NCBI GenBank assembly: GCA_001695595.3
Contig: MBPM02000004.1
Coordinates: forward strand, 2,170,001-2,234,000
From: Plasmopara viticola
Lineage: Eukaryota > Oomycota > Peronosporomycetes > Peronosporales > Peronosporaceae
Reading direction: 5' to 3'
DNA length: 64,000 nucleotides
Positions 1-12,100 of this stretch are shown one piece after another; position 1 is the stretch's first letter; each line of letters begins with the position of its first letter. A program made the position numbers and the translations under genes. The notes beneath the pieces are model-generated. The model was not told where the DNA came from. It made no database searches and saw nothing but the letters and a program-made list of their open reading frames with translations.

Positions 1-900
1 GCTTGGTTGACGCAAACCATAGGAGATTAGTCCTTGACAGCTTCATACAAGACTACCGCAGCGGTGGACACTAAGATGTACTAACTATTGGATAATATTC
101 TGAGTTCTAAAGATCCCGGCACATCAAGAATTCTAGTGCTACAGCAAATGATGGCATTACAGGTTGACTGCCTCGTGAAATGAAGGCTACCGGACAAATT
201 AAATTCACTTCAACCGACAAACCAGAAGGTTCTTGAAGTCTCAACGTTGGAATAGATCTGGCTTTGAACATTTCGACAGCATGAGTAAGAAATTTGTCCT
301 TAGCACAAAGAAGTATGACGTAATCGTCGGCATGTCAGAGCCGAAACGCATCATACCCTTGATGTTGGCGGGACAAGCACGGTACTAGCCACCCAAGTTC
401 GAGCAATAGGGCGTTTGGTGAGTCATGGTCTCACCCCCGTTATGCGTATGGCTCTCAAAAACATGTGCCGAGGCAGTTACACGCCTGAAATAAATCTAAG
501 ATGTATCGACGATAGCCGTGAAACTGGCGAGTAACCAAATCCTTTAGGTAGCATCGACATCCAATGATGCCAAAGATACCAATAGATATGTGTATTACAA
601 AGTTACACAGCTGGGAACCAGCTTTGGGTTAAGGAAATTCTTTAAGAGGCAACTTGGTCGACTATAAGGTAGCAGAGATGCAATACGAATCCAATTTAGG
701 GTGTCATAACGACCCCGTGGCTAATAAAGACTTCATCGGCATGAAATATTGATATTCAAGCTGGTCGTCGTGTCATGTCTGGTAAAGTCACTACCAGAGA
801 TTTCAGGATTACTGCACGTCAAAAACGCGAAGCACCAAGATTTTGCTGAAGTAATGAGACGAAATAGTTGGTGCATTAGAATTGATTACACCTTATGAGA
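1..900 (+). mobile_element. decayed Ty3/gypsy-type polyprotein, protease-end relic
   Basis: Around 285-480 the plus-strand translation contains KKYDVIVGM, which resembles the end of the Ty3/gypsy aspartic-protease region, where a [FY]D[VM]I[LV]GM motif precedes the reverse transcriptase linker. The frame then breaks, and related-looking text continues in another frame (a run with ALKNMC). Stops are frequent throughout, so nothing here is expressible. The rest of this stretch shows no motif I recognise. The assignment rests on one short motif plus the strand-matched gypsy remains further downstream, so it is tentative. Confidence 0.35.
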
Positions 901-3900
901 TCCTTCTGGTATGAGCAAAGACGTCCTGATTCAGCTTGTGAGCAGCGTACGTTGCGCCTAGCCTTAAAGATCCCAAGGGATAAAAATCCGGTTTGTATGT
1001 GGTACTCAGAGACCCACAGTTGAACTTTAGCTGGATGGAAAAGTAAGGAAGGACATGTCATAAACAACTTTGCTACGAGAAGAATGTGAGCCTGTTGATG
1101 CCTTTTTTGTTGAAAAGGCAAAGAGGGCACTTTATGCGAGTTGGAAGCCACGCAGTCGTCACTGACTCTCTGTGCTCAAAACTCTAACGAATTTGGCCTC
1201 TATCTCATAATAGGCTGAGCCCTACAAAGGTCTTGCTCCAGTCCAAAATCATTCTGTCACACGGATGAAGGAGCATTTTTCAGTACACGTTGTAAAGCTC
1301 ATAGTATTTGGTAATTAATTACTAGGGACGCGTCGGAAACAGACCTCATGGCAATTCGTACTCGTATCGAAACACTATGAAAAAGTTAAGTGGTGACAAA
1401 AGAGCTATTAAGCGCCCGAATGACAAGAACTTTTCGGACCACACAACTGTTTCGACCATTACGGCCTTTCGCCCGAACATCCTTTAGGGATATATCGCAT
1501 CTAAAAAAGATTTGCCGGCTTTGGACGCCTACTTGAGTCAAGTCTTTGACTTCTTGGGAAGCAAAAAAATTGCCCTTACCTTTCATCACCGCTGTACAAC
1601 GTCTTGATTCAGCATTGCCGTATTCTTCAATTGTAACACCACAATATATGACTTTGATCTGCTACTATTCTAAGACAGAAGTACTAGTTTGCATTTTTAG
1701 CACATTTATCTGCGTATTCAGCCACATGTCACAGCCTCATACCCGCTGTCAATTTCACGCTTATAACCAAACAGAGGTATACGTAAGTTTGAGGAAATGT
1801 GCACAATTCCACCTCGCTTCTTAATTAAGATGAAATTCTGCATTTCTACACAGACTAATTGACACATTCGCTAAAATTGCGATTGCAACGAAATAAACAT
1901 ACTTGTTCCGCGACCTAAGCTAAGATCTACGAACGTATTGCTGGTGCTGAGTTTGACCTCCTAATTTCTTGGTAGTCAAAGTCAAACAATTATATGAGAC
2001 ATTGCTTGTACCGTGACAAGTCCGCTCAACAAATATATATTTTGTGCTAGGAAAGCTTGTTATCTCAACGACTTCGGCGTACCAACAGATTAGCCTTCAG
2101 CGGTATTTACTTCAAGTCTACGTTGCTCCCAGAATATACATGCTCTATGGCTGCAGAGTTTCAGACCATGAAATCAACGTTTGTATGCGTCCAGACATCC
2201 CGATATCATTAGAAGTGAAGAGAACTTTCTAGTTGAAAATCATCCAGGACGTATTAGAATCCGGGTCAAGTACATGAGAATGGTCGGCTGTGGGGTGGTA
2301 GCGATAGATGGCTGAGAGCCATGGCTGGTCTATAGTAAGACAGGATACGTGTAAGCTCTTAATGCAAAATCGCTGCTTAATGTGTTACAATCAACAAACT
2401 TTCCTCATTCACTAAGCATGTTTCGCTTGCCCCTGAAGAGCCTCAGATAACAATCAACCTCCCAAGCAGCTTTCTTTGCGACAATGTGACACAGTAGCAC
2501 GTGTCGTATCAGCTTTAGGAGTTTAAGTCGGGATGCATGTGGCCAAATATGGAGAATGTCCCATTTCGTGATCGTTTCACGAGGCTATCACGAGGCAAAT
2601 TCTAGGTAAAGCAATGTTAGACTTTCAGCACTAGCGTAACGTTGTAAATTGGTTAGCCTGGTTGTGCTCTAGTGCGGTACAACCATCTAAAGCTCCTCCA
2701 CTTAATGTGTGGTTTGACCCATTTGTCAATTGCTGTATCCTTGTTTAACTTTTAAAATCATGGGGATTAATTTACGAATAGTTACCACTTTATTTGGCTC
2801 GAACTACATTCGTTGCTACTGACCTGTTTCATTCAGCTTTGTTGTATGGGTAGGCAAGAGACTTGTAACCTGACGTTTCGATTGCAAACTTCCCTGAGTT
2901 CTTAGCGTACCGTAACGAGGAGCTCGACAAAGTCCTTATTGCTAGCAACGGTGAGCCAACTAACTCGTTCAGCTAATTCATGACAAATCATAGAACATAC
3001 GCCAAAAACTTGAGTCACGAGATCATCAATAATATATAGTGCCGTGAAATGCTCAATCGGCTACTTCATCCATCTTTACAAGAATCGCAGACTGAAAGAC
3101 AAAAAGTTGTCAATGCGCTTTCACTTTTTCACTTAACTGTCACTCATCTATATAACTCTTTTTCCGTCTGGAAGGCTTAAGACGATTGATTATACAAAAA
3201 GCGCTGTGAATTCCACTAAGCAAGGCTAAGCAAAGAGTCCGTACGACTGTATAATTTCAACAGAAAGAAGAGGTGATCTCGATGACACTAAAGCTCCATA
3301 ACCAATGTTGCACTCGAAAGCATCCGCGCTGACTTTACAGGGTGCGGCTAGTGTCAATAGTCTTGCGTATTATTTGCTCACGCTAATTCAAACCATTTGC
3401 GCTGACATGAGAAGACACACTGCCGATGCAAATATTACTGATGTATTTCTCCGCAACAGCAGCAATATCAAGCCCGGATGCAAGCTCAAATGCAAGTTCG
3501 AATGCAAAAAAACGAGTTTTCAACGCATCAATAGGCGCGCGATAAAAAAACGATTCTCCAATTCATAAAGAAAGGTTTGAGCACGACATTGAGCCATAAA
3601 TCTGGGCGCAGATTTGTACTGCGTTATAGACTCCTAAGTGATCGCAGCAGAAACGTCATATTCGGTGTCGCTTATTTCACGCAATTAAGGCAAGTCTGTG
3701 CTAGGCTTAAATTGTCCTTACTGTCCTTACAGCCGACTGTGAACGCATCAACACGCACGGGACAAGGGCACTGTATTATGCCTAACAGCGCACGCGTTTC
3801 AGGTCTTCAAATTACGATGAAACTAAGAAAAATTTTCTATTGGTACTTCTCTCATTTGCAGGACCTGATGTCTTAAACTGTGTTGACGATCAGTGGATAA

Positions 3901-4050
3901 ATAAGTGGTTTACGCAGAATTTCGGGAAAAAACGCAAAGTAGATCAAGCAAGAACCTTTTTAAAGGCCATTAAAAATCTCTTTAGCCTTGCGTGTGCTCA
4001 TTAATCGGGTGTCTTACCTCGTGTATCAGCCAATGCACGTAGGATAGTTG
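901..4050. other. gene-free decayed DNA
   Basis: No open frame beyond about 100 codons, and no recognisable domain on either strand. The composition is AT-rich with dense stops in all frames, like other decayed retroelement DNA in the window. Because it lies between a protease-like relic and a zinc-knuckle relic on the same strand, it is probably the remains of one or more nested retroelements. That is inference from position only. Confidence 0.4.
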
Positions 4051-4056
4051 CAATAA

Positions 4057-4251
4057 ATGAGGCTATCCTTCAAACAAGTCACGACCTCAGAGATCAAAGC
4101 GTCTCAAAAAAAGGACAAGGCTGACGACTGGAAGTTAATCGCAACATGCAGCAATTGTGGCGATGTCGGGCACTTTCTTCCACAATGTAGTATTACTAGG
4201 CGTAATGAGCGAAATGTTGCTTTCGAGGCGCGCTATATGCTATCCTTATAG
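4057..4251 (+). pseudogene. retroelement gag/nucleocapsid fragment with CCHC zinc knuckle
   Basis: A 64-codon open frame contains a perfect retroviral-type zinc knuckle, CSNCGDVGHFLPQC (C-x2-C-x4-H-x4-C), at 4147-4188, preceded by a lysine-rich stretch. This motif marks the nucleocapsid end of gag in Ty3/gypsy and Ty1/copia elements. It lies 1.1 kb upstream of a same-strand YVDD reverse transcriptase relic, the order expected for gag-pol. The flanking gag sequence is not recognisable, so this is a fragment rather than a gene. Confidence 0.7.
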
Positions 4252-4259
4252 CGAAAGCT

Positions 4260-5480
4260 TAAGCCTATATAGATGTTCGTCAAGGAAGACCTGATGCCGT
4301 TTCACCAACAACTTTACAATATAATCAAAGACTCAGTACAGTGACTATAACTCGAAGTGACCAAGGGGCAATTGTGCAAGTTAAGTTAACAAGTTCTCCA
4401 CCATACCCGGCGAACCGTGCACATAAATTTGCAGATTCCTGATTATCCTATATGATCGATGAATTCCAGAGCAAACCTTTTCAGATGTTATTATCGGCAT
4501 GATGTAACTTTGTCACGCATCAGCACGGGACACCACGAGGTAGTCAAAAAAATCTGCTGAAGCAATGTCCAGCTAGATGAGTTGCTGGACAACGAAGGAC
4601 ATGCATAGTTAAAGGTGCGAGAAATTCAATTATTATCGGTAACAAAAATTGCTTGGTAGTCCCTGAAGCTGTTGGGTGCAATATAGCTGTCTTCATCGTC
4701 GACCCTCACGGGTCCAAAATGACTGAGCACTTTTAGAATCTAGGATGAATTTATTTAAGGTCACTCCCACGTATGAGGCGCTACGCATGTTCGCGGGTAC
4801 AGGATGTTGCGAAGAGCTTAAAAGCTAGACAACATCAGTACCGCGTAGAAGGTGAACACGGAGTTTTGCTTAAGCCTAACACCAGTCAATCAAGGCGCCA
4901 GAGGCCTGTACAGCGAAAGATAATTCAAAGAAGACCGAAGAGATGACTCAAGAGAGAACGATCCGACCCAATATGTCTGCTTTATCGACACCAACAATCT
5001 GTCTCAGGTAGCCTGCAGGTGAGTGTAGTGTGCGCGACTATCTTCGGGTACATCTAGCGAAAACGTTTTCGGTGGCAATGCCGCATGAGGAAGACACATT
5101 TGATGCCATGTTTGGAGGCTATTAATTATGTGCATGGACCTACTTTGGGCTAACTTGCAGGATAAGCTCTGTCAATCGGATATTCTTTGATCTATTCAGG
5201 TACCTATTCACAATAATAAGACTTAGTGGAAGCTCAGTACGTCTAAAAAGCTACTGCGTAAATTATGAAAAATATGGAGGGACGTGATGAGAATTTACGT
5301 TGACGACATCTACGCGTTTACGCTAAGCATAGATGTCGCAGATCACACAAAAACCTTAGACCGTGTGGGCAAGTGATGTAAAGAAAAGAAGCTATACATT
5401 GAGTTGTCCAAATGCCAGCGCTACGCGCATGAAGCTGTATACCTTAGTAACTTTGTCAAGCGAAAAGGCGCATGAATGGA
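4260..5480 (+). mobile_element. Ty3/gypsy reverse transcriptase relic
   Basis: At 5287-5322 the translation gives MRIYVDDIYAFT; YVDD (5296-5307) is the reverse transcriptase active-site box. Just downstream, text beginning HTKTLDRVGK and including LYIELSKCQRY and VYLSNFVKRKG matches the gypsy pattern around the conserved 'KC.F' and 'FLGH.VS..G' positions of the RT thumb/connection. In-frame stops interrupt it (for example after VGK and RKGA). Upstream RT boxes are not clearly readable. The element is dead. Confidence 0.72.
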
Positions 5481-5637
5481 CCTTAAAATGGAATCATCGC
5501 AAAATGATCCTTGCTTGAGACGAAGAAGCAAGGGAACGGCTTTTTATGTACTACAGTGTAAGCCTCAAAATTCTGCGAGGATTTTGTGTAAACTCCAAAA
5601 ATTCGTCAATATGATTGAAATGGGTTTCTGCATTCGA

Positions 5638-6085
5638 TGAAGATAGCTTACAATCGACGCGTACACGCTACAATTAGAGCGCCACCGTTTGGATTGGATC
5701 TGGTATATGTTCCTTAAATTCCTGGTGATGTGGCATCAATTACGAGCTGAAAAATCAGCACATGAATTTTATTTCCGTCAAATACTGAACTCAAGGTCAC
5801 ACAGGACCAAACGAGCGAAGCACAAGAACATATGAAGCACTATTTCGACAAGGATAGACTTGTCCAAGACTTTAAAGCTGGCGACATGGTGCTTTTGGAC
5901 GGCAACGTATCCGATAACCGTCGCAAAGGCTTTGTTAAGTCAGAGAAACTCGCGTCGAAGATATAATAGACCATTATCGATCGTGAAAAGCATTCCAGAG
6001 ATTTATATTAATTGGAATTTTTGAAGGGTTTGAAGCTGTATCCGTAATTCCACACTCTACTGTTGTTGTCGTACTCCAAAAATCT
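5638..6085 (+). mobile_element. Ty3/gypsy integrase C-terminal relic
   Basis: The translation has EIAYNRRVHATIRAPPFGL at about 5639, the integrase 'E.AYN...H.....SPF.L..G..P' block. This is followed by AQEHMKHYFDKDRL and FKAGDMVLLDG (about 5815-5910), the classic 'A..R.K.Y.D..R....F..GD.VLL' segment. 'KLASKI' and 'LEFLKGLKLYP.FH' then mirror 'KL.P...GPF.I' and 'LP....IHPVFH'. Several stops and shifts are present. Only about 160 bp separates it from the RT relic, so RNase H and the integrase catalytic core are deleted. Confidence 0.75.
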
Positions 6086-7384
6086 TAACCATTGACAAAA
6101 GGTGAAAAATGTCATGGTGGCCGGTGGCTCCGAGAGGCATCTTGTTAATTTCATTACTAAAGACCATAAGTCCAAGAAAGCTGCAGTACAGGATATGGTT
6201 GGTGGCTTGGTGAAACCAAGAAGGAAGCCATTTCGGAGCTTATGAAAAACCTAAGTAGATTACCGGATCTATGAAAATGTAAGAGGATGAAGCCCACATT
6301 TTGATTACGAGTCTTCTCGAAGGGAGGTTATGTGACGGAGCTGTCGTCACTGGCCGGTTGGCAGCAACGACAATCACGCTAAGATTTAAATTATATGCGT
6401 TAGTACTATTTAAAGGGATCCGTGGCTACAGGTTTTTAGACAATAAATTCAAGAGGTCTATGCGTCTAATCTTGGGAAGTCATGAGCATCTATCGATTCT
6501 AATCATATAGGATAAAATAAAAGCGGAATGAAGTATAAACAGTTGATAAGCTTCAGGATGATTACGATCGATGACCGAAAGACACAACTGGCCTGTAGCA
6601 AGACAAGTGTTCGTAATAACTCTATATTTAATAATTCTTTTCAATTTGCAACAACACAAATTCCTTTTTTGCTGATAGTGACTACCTCACCGTTTAAGCC
6701 ATAGTCGAAAATTGACCTCCCAAGAGTTTACTCCGGAACTGTGCAGGCGCAATATTAGGACGAGTGAGAACAAACACCAGAGTGATGTACCCTTGTCTTG
6801 ATTAATGTACGTGATGGAAGAAAGAAACCCGCAATATCAGGTATATATAACGTCTTTCTCGCGCATAAGCACAAACTGAAGCCGGCGCCCGTTTCATTGT
6901 CGCACGTTTAACACTTTTATTAAACACTATGACGAATCCGTTAAAACTTTGGCGTGTACTTTAATTCGACAACTTGCAACTACATGTGAATCGCAATTTG
7001 AGTTTAGCATGACTCGATGATAACAATATTATACAATACTCTGTAACTTTTGTGGCGGTAAACGATTCGTTCAAGCTGTTGACGTCCAAATTATTAATGC
7101 CGATGCATTACATATATGCATGGGCCTACGCGACCAGAGCAAGTTATATAATATTCAATGACTTTAATCTGTAGTAAGCATGCTGTCAATACGCGAGAAA
7201 TCGTGACCTCGATTTGCATCGAGCATTATATTGGTCATGCAATATAATAGTATTGAGAGTATATATCGGGAGTCCAAGCAGCAAAATACAAGTACAATAT
7301 TATTTTGGGGGCCAAAGATTATTTACTTACTTTTGTCTGTACGCAAATAAGAGTGCTGACATATACAGTTAACCAGCAATTAAT
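6086..7384. other. AT-rich sequence after the gypsy relic, possible LTR remains
   Basis: No gene is recognisable. An LTR would be expected here, but I could not pair two ends. At 7253-7281 there is a TATA-containing block (TTGAGAGTATATATCGGG followed by AGTCCAAGCAG) that matches 24 of 29 bases of 49167-49195. In both places it precedes a copy of the GC-rich dispersed repeat, so it may be a shared LTR/promoter remnant. Confidence 0.35.
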
Positions 7385-7618
7385 TAGAGTGGTGTCTACG
7401 TCGTCTCGTTCAGCGGGCAGTGCAGCCAGCACCGAGGCCGTGAGGGTCTTCCATTATTTTGTGTAGTTCTGACTTGGTAAGAGCCCAGGTGGCGCCCTGG
7501 TGCTGGAGACCGTCGTGTCGAGGGTGAGACTCGTTAGAGACCTGCAGATGCCCGAGAGCACCTGCCCGAAGCGCGCGAGCATATAGCCCCCGCGCTTGGA
7601 AGGAGGGCGTCACCCCAA
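7385..7618 (+). repeat. GC-rich dispersed repeat, copy 1
   Basis: About 235 bp starting AGAGTGGTGTC and ending GGAAGGAGGGCG..CCCCAA. It recurs in the same orientation at 49669-49906 with roughly 85-90% identity by eye, including long exact blocks (CTTGGTAAGAGCCCAGGTGG at about 7479-7498; TAGAGACCTGCAGATGCCCG at about 7535-7554). It is far more GC-rich than its surroundings. The internal inverted repeat that is perfect in copy 2 is damaged here. The unit runs up to the stop codon of the minus-strand glycosyltransferase gene. Orientation is arbitrary; LTR, MITE or SINE origin is undecided. Confidence 0.8.
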
Positions 7619-9136
7619 CCTTTTCGTTTGAGAGCGCCACTGTCGAATTAAGCGCGAGATACCATCGTTTGAGAGCGCCACGAATAAGCCAACCACGACT
7701 ACAAGCAAAACAAACCAAAGTGGTGCGACAGAGGCGCTACCCACCATGCGACTATGTATTAACTTTTGCCGCAGACGTGCCGTCGTCCTTTCTAGTGGCT
7801 CGTCGACTCCAAGTTGTGCACCAATTGCTGTGTCAGCATCAGCTCCCACCTTTGTGTCAGTGCTGCAATCAGGGACTCTGGCTGATTTCACTAACTTCCA
7901 GCCATTTTCCATTAAAGCCTCAACCGCCGTCGCATTTTCGTAAGGTACCCAGTGAAGTTGCTCGCATGACCCGGTATCGTTCATACCTTTCGCAAAAGTT
8001 ACACCAGAAAAGTTTAAATATGAGTTAAGAGAGCGCACTGAGCCAAGGCCGTACTCATCTAGCTCGTATGTGTCAATCATGCCCTTTACGGGCCTGCCAA
8101 GCAGGTGCTTGAACCGGTTTACAGCCATTTCAACCTCGCGCTTCTTCTTTCGCTTATCCACCGATATAAGCTCGAAGCGAGCCGGCACTCTCGAGTAGTT
8201 GTGGTAAATTACAGAGCCTAGCTCACTGGGAGAATAAAAATCGTATCCACTCGTCCAAAAGCGAGTCGCACGCAAGAATTCCTCACCGTCGAACATCCAT
8301 AATGTGTGTGAGTCTACTGGTACGCGGCGCTCAGCGTGGCACTTGCTGAAAGAAAAGCCAGCACCCCAAAGTGCCTGTAGTTGGGGGAACTTAGAACCGC
8401 GAATCATACTAGCGCCAATAGTGCGCACAACGCCATGCGTGCCACGCATTGTTGAGCACAAATGTGGCACCGACGCGGTGAGCGCATTGTCACCATTCTC
8501 CGCGACAAAGTTGTGGAGATGGTGCAAGTATGTGGTAAGCACAGCCATTTCATTGTTCACACGCTTCCACTCAGCAAGCAAATTTTCGTCCCAGAGATTC
8601 GTGAAAATACTGTGGCCGTCAAGTTGCAGACAAAACTCCTCCTGGTGAATCATGTGTTGCTGGTAATGACGCGCAAGCGTCGGGCCACGCGACTTGGACG
8701 CCGCGTGTATGTCCACGCGGATGTTTTTCTTGTAGGGACACGAACCCTTATTAACCCACTCAGCTTCGGCCATCTTGCAGTACGCATCGAGACAGCGTTC
8801 GTCACCGTCGTTTACCTGGTCTACGACGCCAAAATATAGTCGTTCCGGATTCTTGGCTCGCTTAATAGCAGTAAAAATGGTCTTTCCGCACCGAAAGCCA
8901 TCGCGAAAAACTGAAAGACCTACAAAAATATCGAAGGAGACAGGGATTTGCGCTGGCGGTGGCCGAAGTTGCGCCTCTGTCGGATTCAGCGGAATATGCT
9001 GCACGCTCGGATCCAGTTTTACAGAAAGCTTCGTGTCAACAATGGCCATTAAGGACTGAATGCGCGAAGCTATGGCGTGCGCAACCACCAGCACTAGTAG
9101 TACTAGTAGCGATTGTAGCGGCGTCGGCACAGTCAT
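7610..9136 (-). CDS. GT60-like (GlcNAc-transferase family) membrane glycosyltransferase
   Basis: An intact 508-codon frame. The start is the ATG at 9134-9136; an upstream in-frame GTG is not needed. Residues ~8-24 form a hydrophobic signal anchor. Residues ~66-340 resemble the GT60 / Pfam 'GlcNAc' family (Skp1 GlcNAc-transferase type): FDIFVGLSVFRDGFRC near 68-83, GPTLARHYQQ at 151-160, and the putative metal/sugar-nucleotide site QLDGH at 171-175 followed by LWDENL. Family members usually read QxDSH here, so Ser is replaced by Gly. A second strong hydrophobic segment (PLWFVLLVVVVGLF) near residues 469-487 suggests a membrane-embedded C-terminus. A type II Golgi/ER enzyme is likely; the acceptor is unknown. 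The stop lies at the edge of the dispersed repeat, so the last residues may not be original. Confidence 0.8.
   Translation of the reverse strand: MTVPTPLQSLLVLLVLVVAHAIASRIQSLMAIVDTKLSVKLDPSVQHIPLNPTEAQLRPPPAQIPVSFDIFVGLSVFRDGFRCGKTIFTAIKRAKNPERLYFGVVDQVNDGDERCLDAYCKMAEAEWVNKGSCPYKKNIRVDIHAASKSRGPTLARHYQQHMIHQEEFCLQLDGHSIFTNLWDENLLAEWKRVNNEMAVLTTYLHHLHNFVAENGDNALTASVPHLCSTMRGTHGVVRTIGASMIRGSKFPQLQALWGAGFSFSKCHAERRVPVDSHTLWMFDGEEFLRATRFWTSGYDFYSPSELGSVIYHNYSRVPARFELISVDKRKKKREVEMAVNRFKHLLGRPVKGMIDTYELDEYGLGSVRSLNSYLNFSGVTFAKGMNDTGSCEQLHWVPYENATAVEALMENGWKLVKSARVPDCSTDTKVGADADTAIGAQLGVDEPLERTTARLRQKLIHSRMVGSASVAPLWFVLLVVVVGLFVALSNDGISRLIRQWRSQTKRLG
7624..7681. repeat. 17-bp direct repeat inside the glycosyltransferase 3' end
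   Basis: TCGTTTGAGAGCGCCAC occurs exactly at 7624-7640 and 7665-7681 (period 41 bp). It falls in the last codons of the minus-strand glycosyltransferase gene, next to the boundary of the dispersed repeat. It may be a small tandem duplication or a scar from a nearby insertion. Confidence 0.85.
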
Positions 9137-9139
9137 CAC

Positions 9140-12100
9140 TCTGACGAAAATGAACGTGTCTCTCTCGTTGACGACTGTGTACGTGTTTAAAAATTACTAC
9201 GTATCACAAAATAAACACGACCTGCATGTTCATGTTCAGAAAAAAATGGAGGTTAAGTATACAAGATAGACGAGCTGGTAGCAATGCAATGAAGCAAAGG
9301 GCTGTGGACGACTACACCGGCAGCCGTTATATTACACTGCTATTAGAAAGTAGAATTTTAAACCCTTATTCTTTGAGATCTTTAGTATCTAGAAAACGAT
9401 AGAGACAAAGAACACTCAGATGAAGACGATGTGCTAAAGATTAGGTGACCGAAAAGAAGAAGAAGCATTTTAATTTGAAAATTAACTATTGTCAATGCTA
9501 AAAAAATTACTCATGTCAATTGGTGTAGTATACAGCTGTACAAAGCATCAAGACTCAATGTATACATATCATTGCTTCCCTGTACATCAGACATCACTGT
9601 TGATGACTTGTGCCGCTTCTCAAAAGCCTGTGCAACAAACCTCATTAGTCACAAAGCTCACACCACTACAGCAACCCGGGTCTACGCCGTTGTATTTATT
9701 GCGTTATACATTGGTGGTATTTGCTATTACTGAAGGTATACCTGTGTCATTATATATTCTATACATTATGAATTTTATCTACACTGAGCCCCCGGCAAGT
9801 TTAGCCCTTTTACGAATGCGTATCAAGACTTTGACTTAACGCAATGTAAGGCAGATGATGCTAGCAAGCCGTTCGAAATTTCTCGTCCTTATAAGGATTG
9901 AAGCACAATGTGGTGAGAGTAACAGAGCGTGAGGGTGAGCCAAACTTTTAACGGAAAATGGCACGTGGTCTGTTGAGACATGATCAGTATTATTGAACGT
10001 AAAAGCATGACTGAAGGGCATGTTGCCTCAATGCCTTGATGTATCCAGCCATCGGTCTACAGATGGCCCGCTGCGTAAATGTACAGCCTGGTGCCAAGTA
10101 CCTTACGCGTAAAACGTGAGTCTCGATCGAAAACAGTTTAGTATGAAAGTCCATGCTGTCCAAAGACACAGTAGCGGAACAGTGCTAATAATATTTACAA
10201 TTTTCATGTCGATAGAAAAGTCCTTTGGCAAGCCGAGCGCTTAATTTATAGCCAATACCGTAATGGTACAGGCAAATTTGTCAAACCGGCTGAAGTTGAA
10301 GCTGAGAAGTCCTCATTTCATATTACTCCACTAATGTATAAGATTGCGCAGGTAAAGCAAAGGTCTCCAAACACTGGGAAACAGAGGTTTGGAGCGAAGT
10401 CGTGACGACATGATACGATGGACAAGAGATACCGCTAGCCAAAAGCCCGTCTATGGAGATTCTTCATTCCAAAATCTCGCTGACGGACTACAGACAAGCT
10501 AACAGCCGCGGGAGGCTTGTCACGATTTTTAAATAAGCTGGAATTACGCCACGACGCTAAAGGAGTCCAATCGAATTCGCTTTGACCTGAGTGCAATTTC
10601 AAAGCTATACAATCACTTGCGCTCCTGTCAGTAGAATTCACATTCAAGTTCGAGTCGACAATTATGTTTGACAATTTGATCAGGGCAAATCAAACAGTCA
10701 AGATCGGAAGATAAACACTACGGTGTCCACAGGCTCCAAGTATAAATCTAGTTTAATATCAAGAGGCAGACAGTATAGCCTCCAAAGATTCCGAGCTATG
10801 AGGAGATCGGGATGAAAATGAGGATAGGACATTGTTTACAGTTATCCTGTATCGCAACGCTCCGTGCACGAGTGATCGACTTCGCCGGCAGGATCGGATA
10901 GCTTCAGAAGTTAATAACAAGAACAGTCCGACCAATCTGGTGCAGCAATGCTTAAAGCCTATGTGAATAAAGCGGCAGGTCTACAGTTAACAAAACTATC
11001 GCCACAATCTTACAATTAATGTCTTAATCCCAACGCGTTTCTTAACGCAGCGATGAAATAAACTTGAAAAGGCAGAAAACGCTACAGGAAAAGAACTGAT
11101 CGACCTCACAAAGCGAATGTGTAATGAGCTACACTGCTCGTTACTAGAGAAAGGAAGACTTAATGTTCACTGTCTTCGTTTCTTGCTTAGAGCCAATTTA
11201 AGTTGCAAATTGTTATCTGCCGGATACTAAGAATTAGCAGTAGTGCTGATACCATGACATTGTTTACCTTCAAACTTTAAAATGTAAGCTAGACCTTAAG
11301 TCTTGTAAACAGATTTTTAATTCTTTCGATGATTGACCGCTTTCAATAGGGTGATATTGATAAAGGTAATCCTGGAATAGGGGTAAAGTCAAGTTTGGGC
11401 TGATACGTAGCGTACGGTGTCTGTGAAGAAAAACCCTTTCCACCACAGGTGCTACATAAGCTTTAGTATTCCGATACAAATTTGTATATTATGCATTGTC
11501 CCTACTGGCTAGTGGACCACGAGACGGCGCGAACTAGGAGAGTATTTAAGTTATTATTTTATGTAGATGTACGTGCAATGGATACGTTGAAACATTACAA
11601 TGGATCAAATCATCCCCGAAATGTTTAAACTTATACATCTTGCTCGTTATAAATAGTTGACTGAAGCAGATTTTAGTTGTGGAGCCTAGCTACGTGGCTG
11701 ATCTCATTATGTCTCCCACAATCGCCACGGTAATAAGATTAGAGCAGATCGCCTCAATGGCGTGCTAAATATGCTAAGGCTCTACCAATATACCGCTATT
11801 AATCAACATAATCAACGACTTGCGTCGGATTGTCAAGCGTACTCTTTATCATGCGAATCGGCCAGATGTCAATGTGGCGTACTTCCATTACGTCAGATAT
11901 ACCTTCGGCATTTACGAGCTCCACTACAAGCCTCTCGTCTAGTTATTAGCCAGCAATAGGCTTCAGGCAGATTACGTACACGTCTCTTCAAATAGCCGAC
12001 CTCTACCATCTTCTACAGACTCGATACTGTATTCAGGTTGTGGCCAGCACGAGACAAGCTGATGCCACGTTTTGTCTTTTTAGAGAATGAGACGTCTCAG

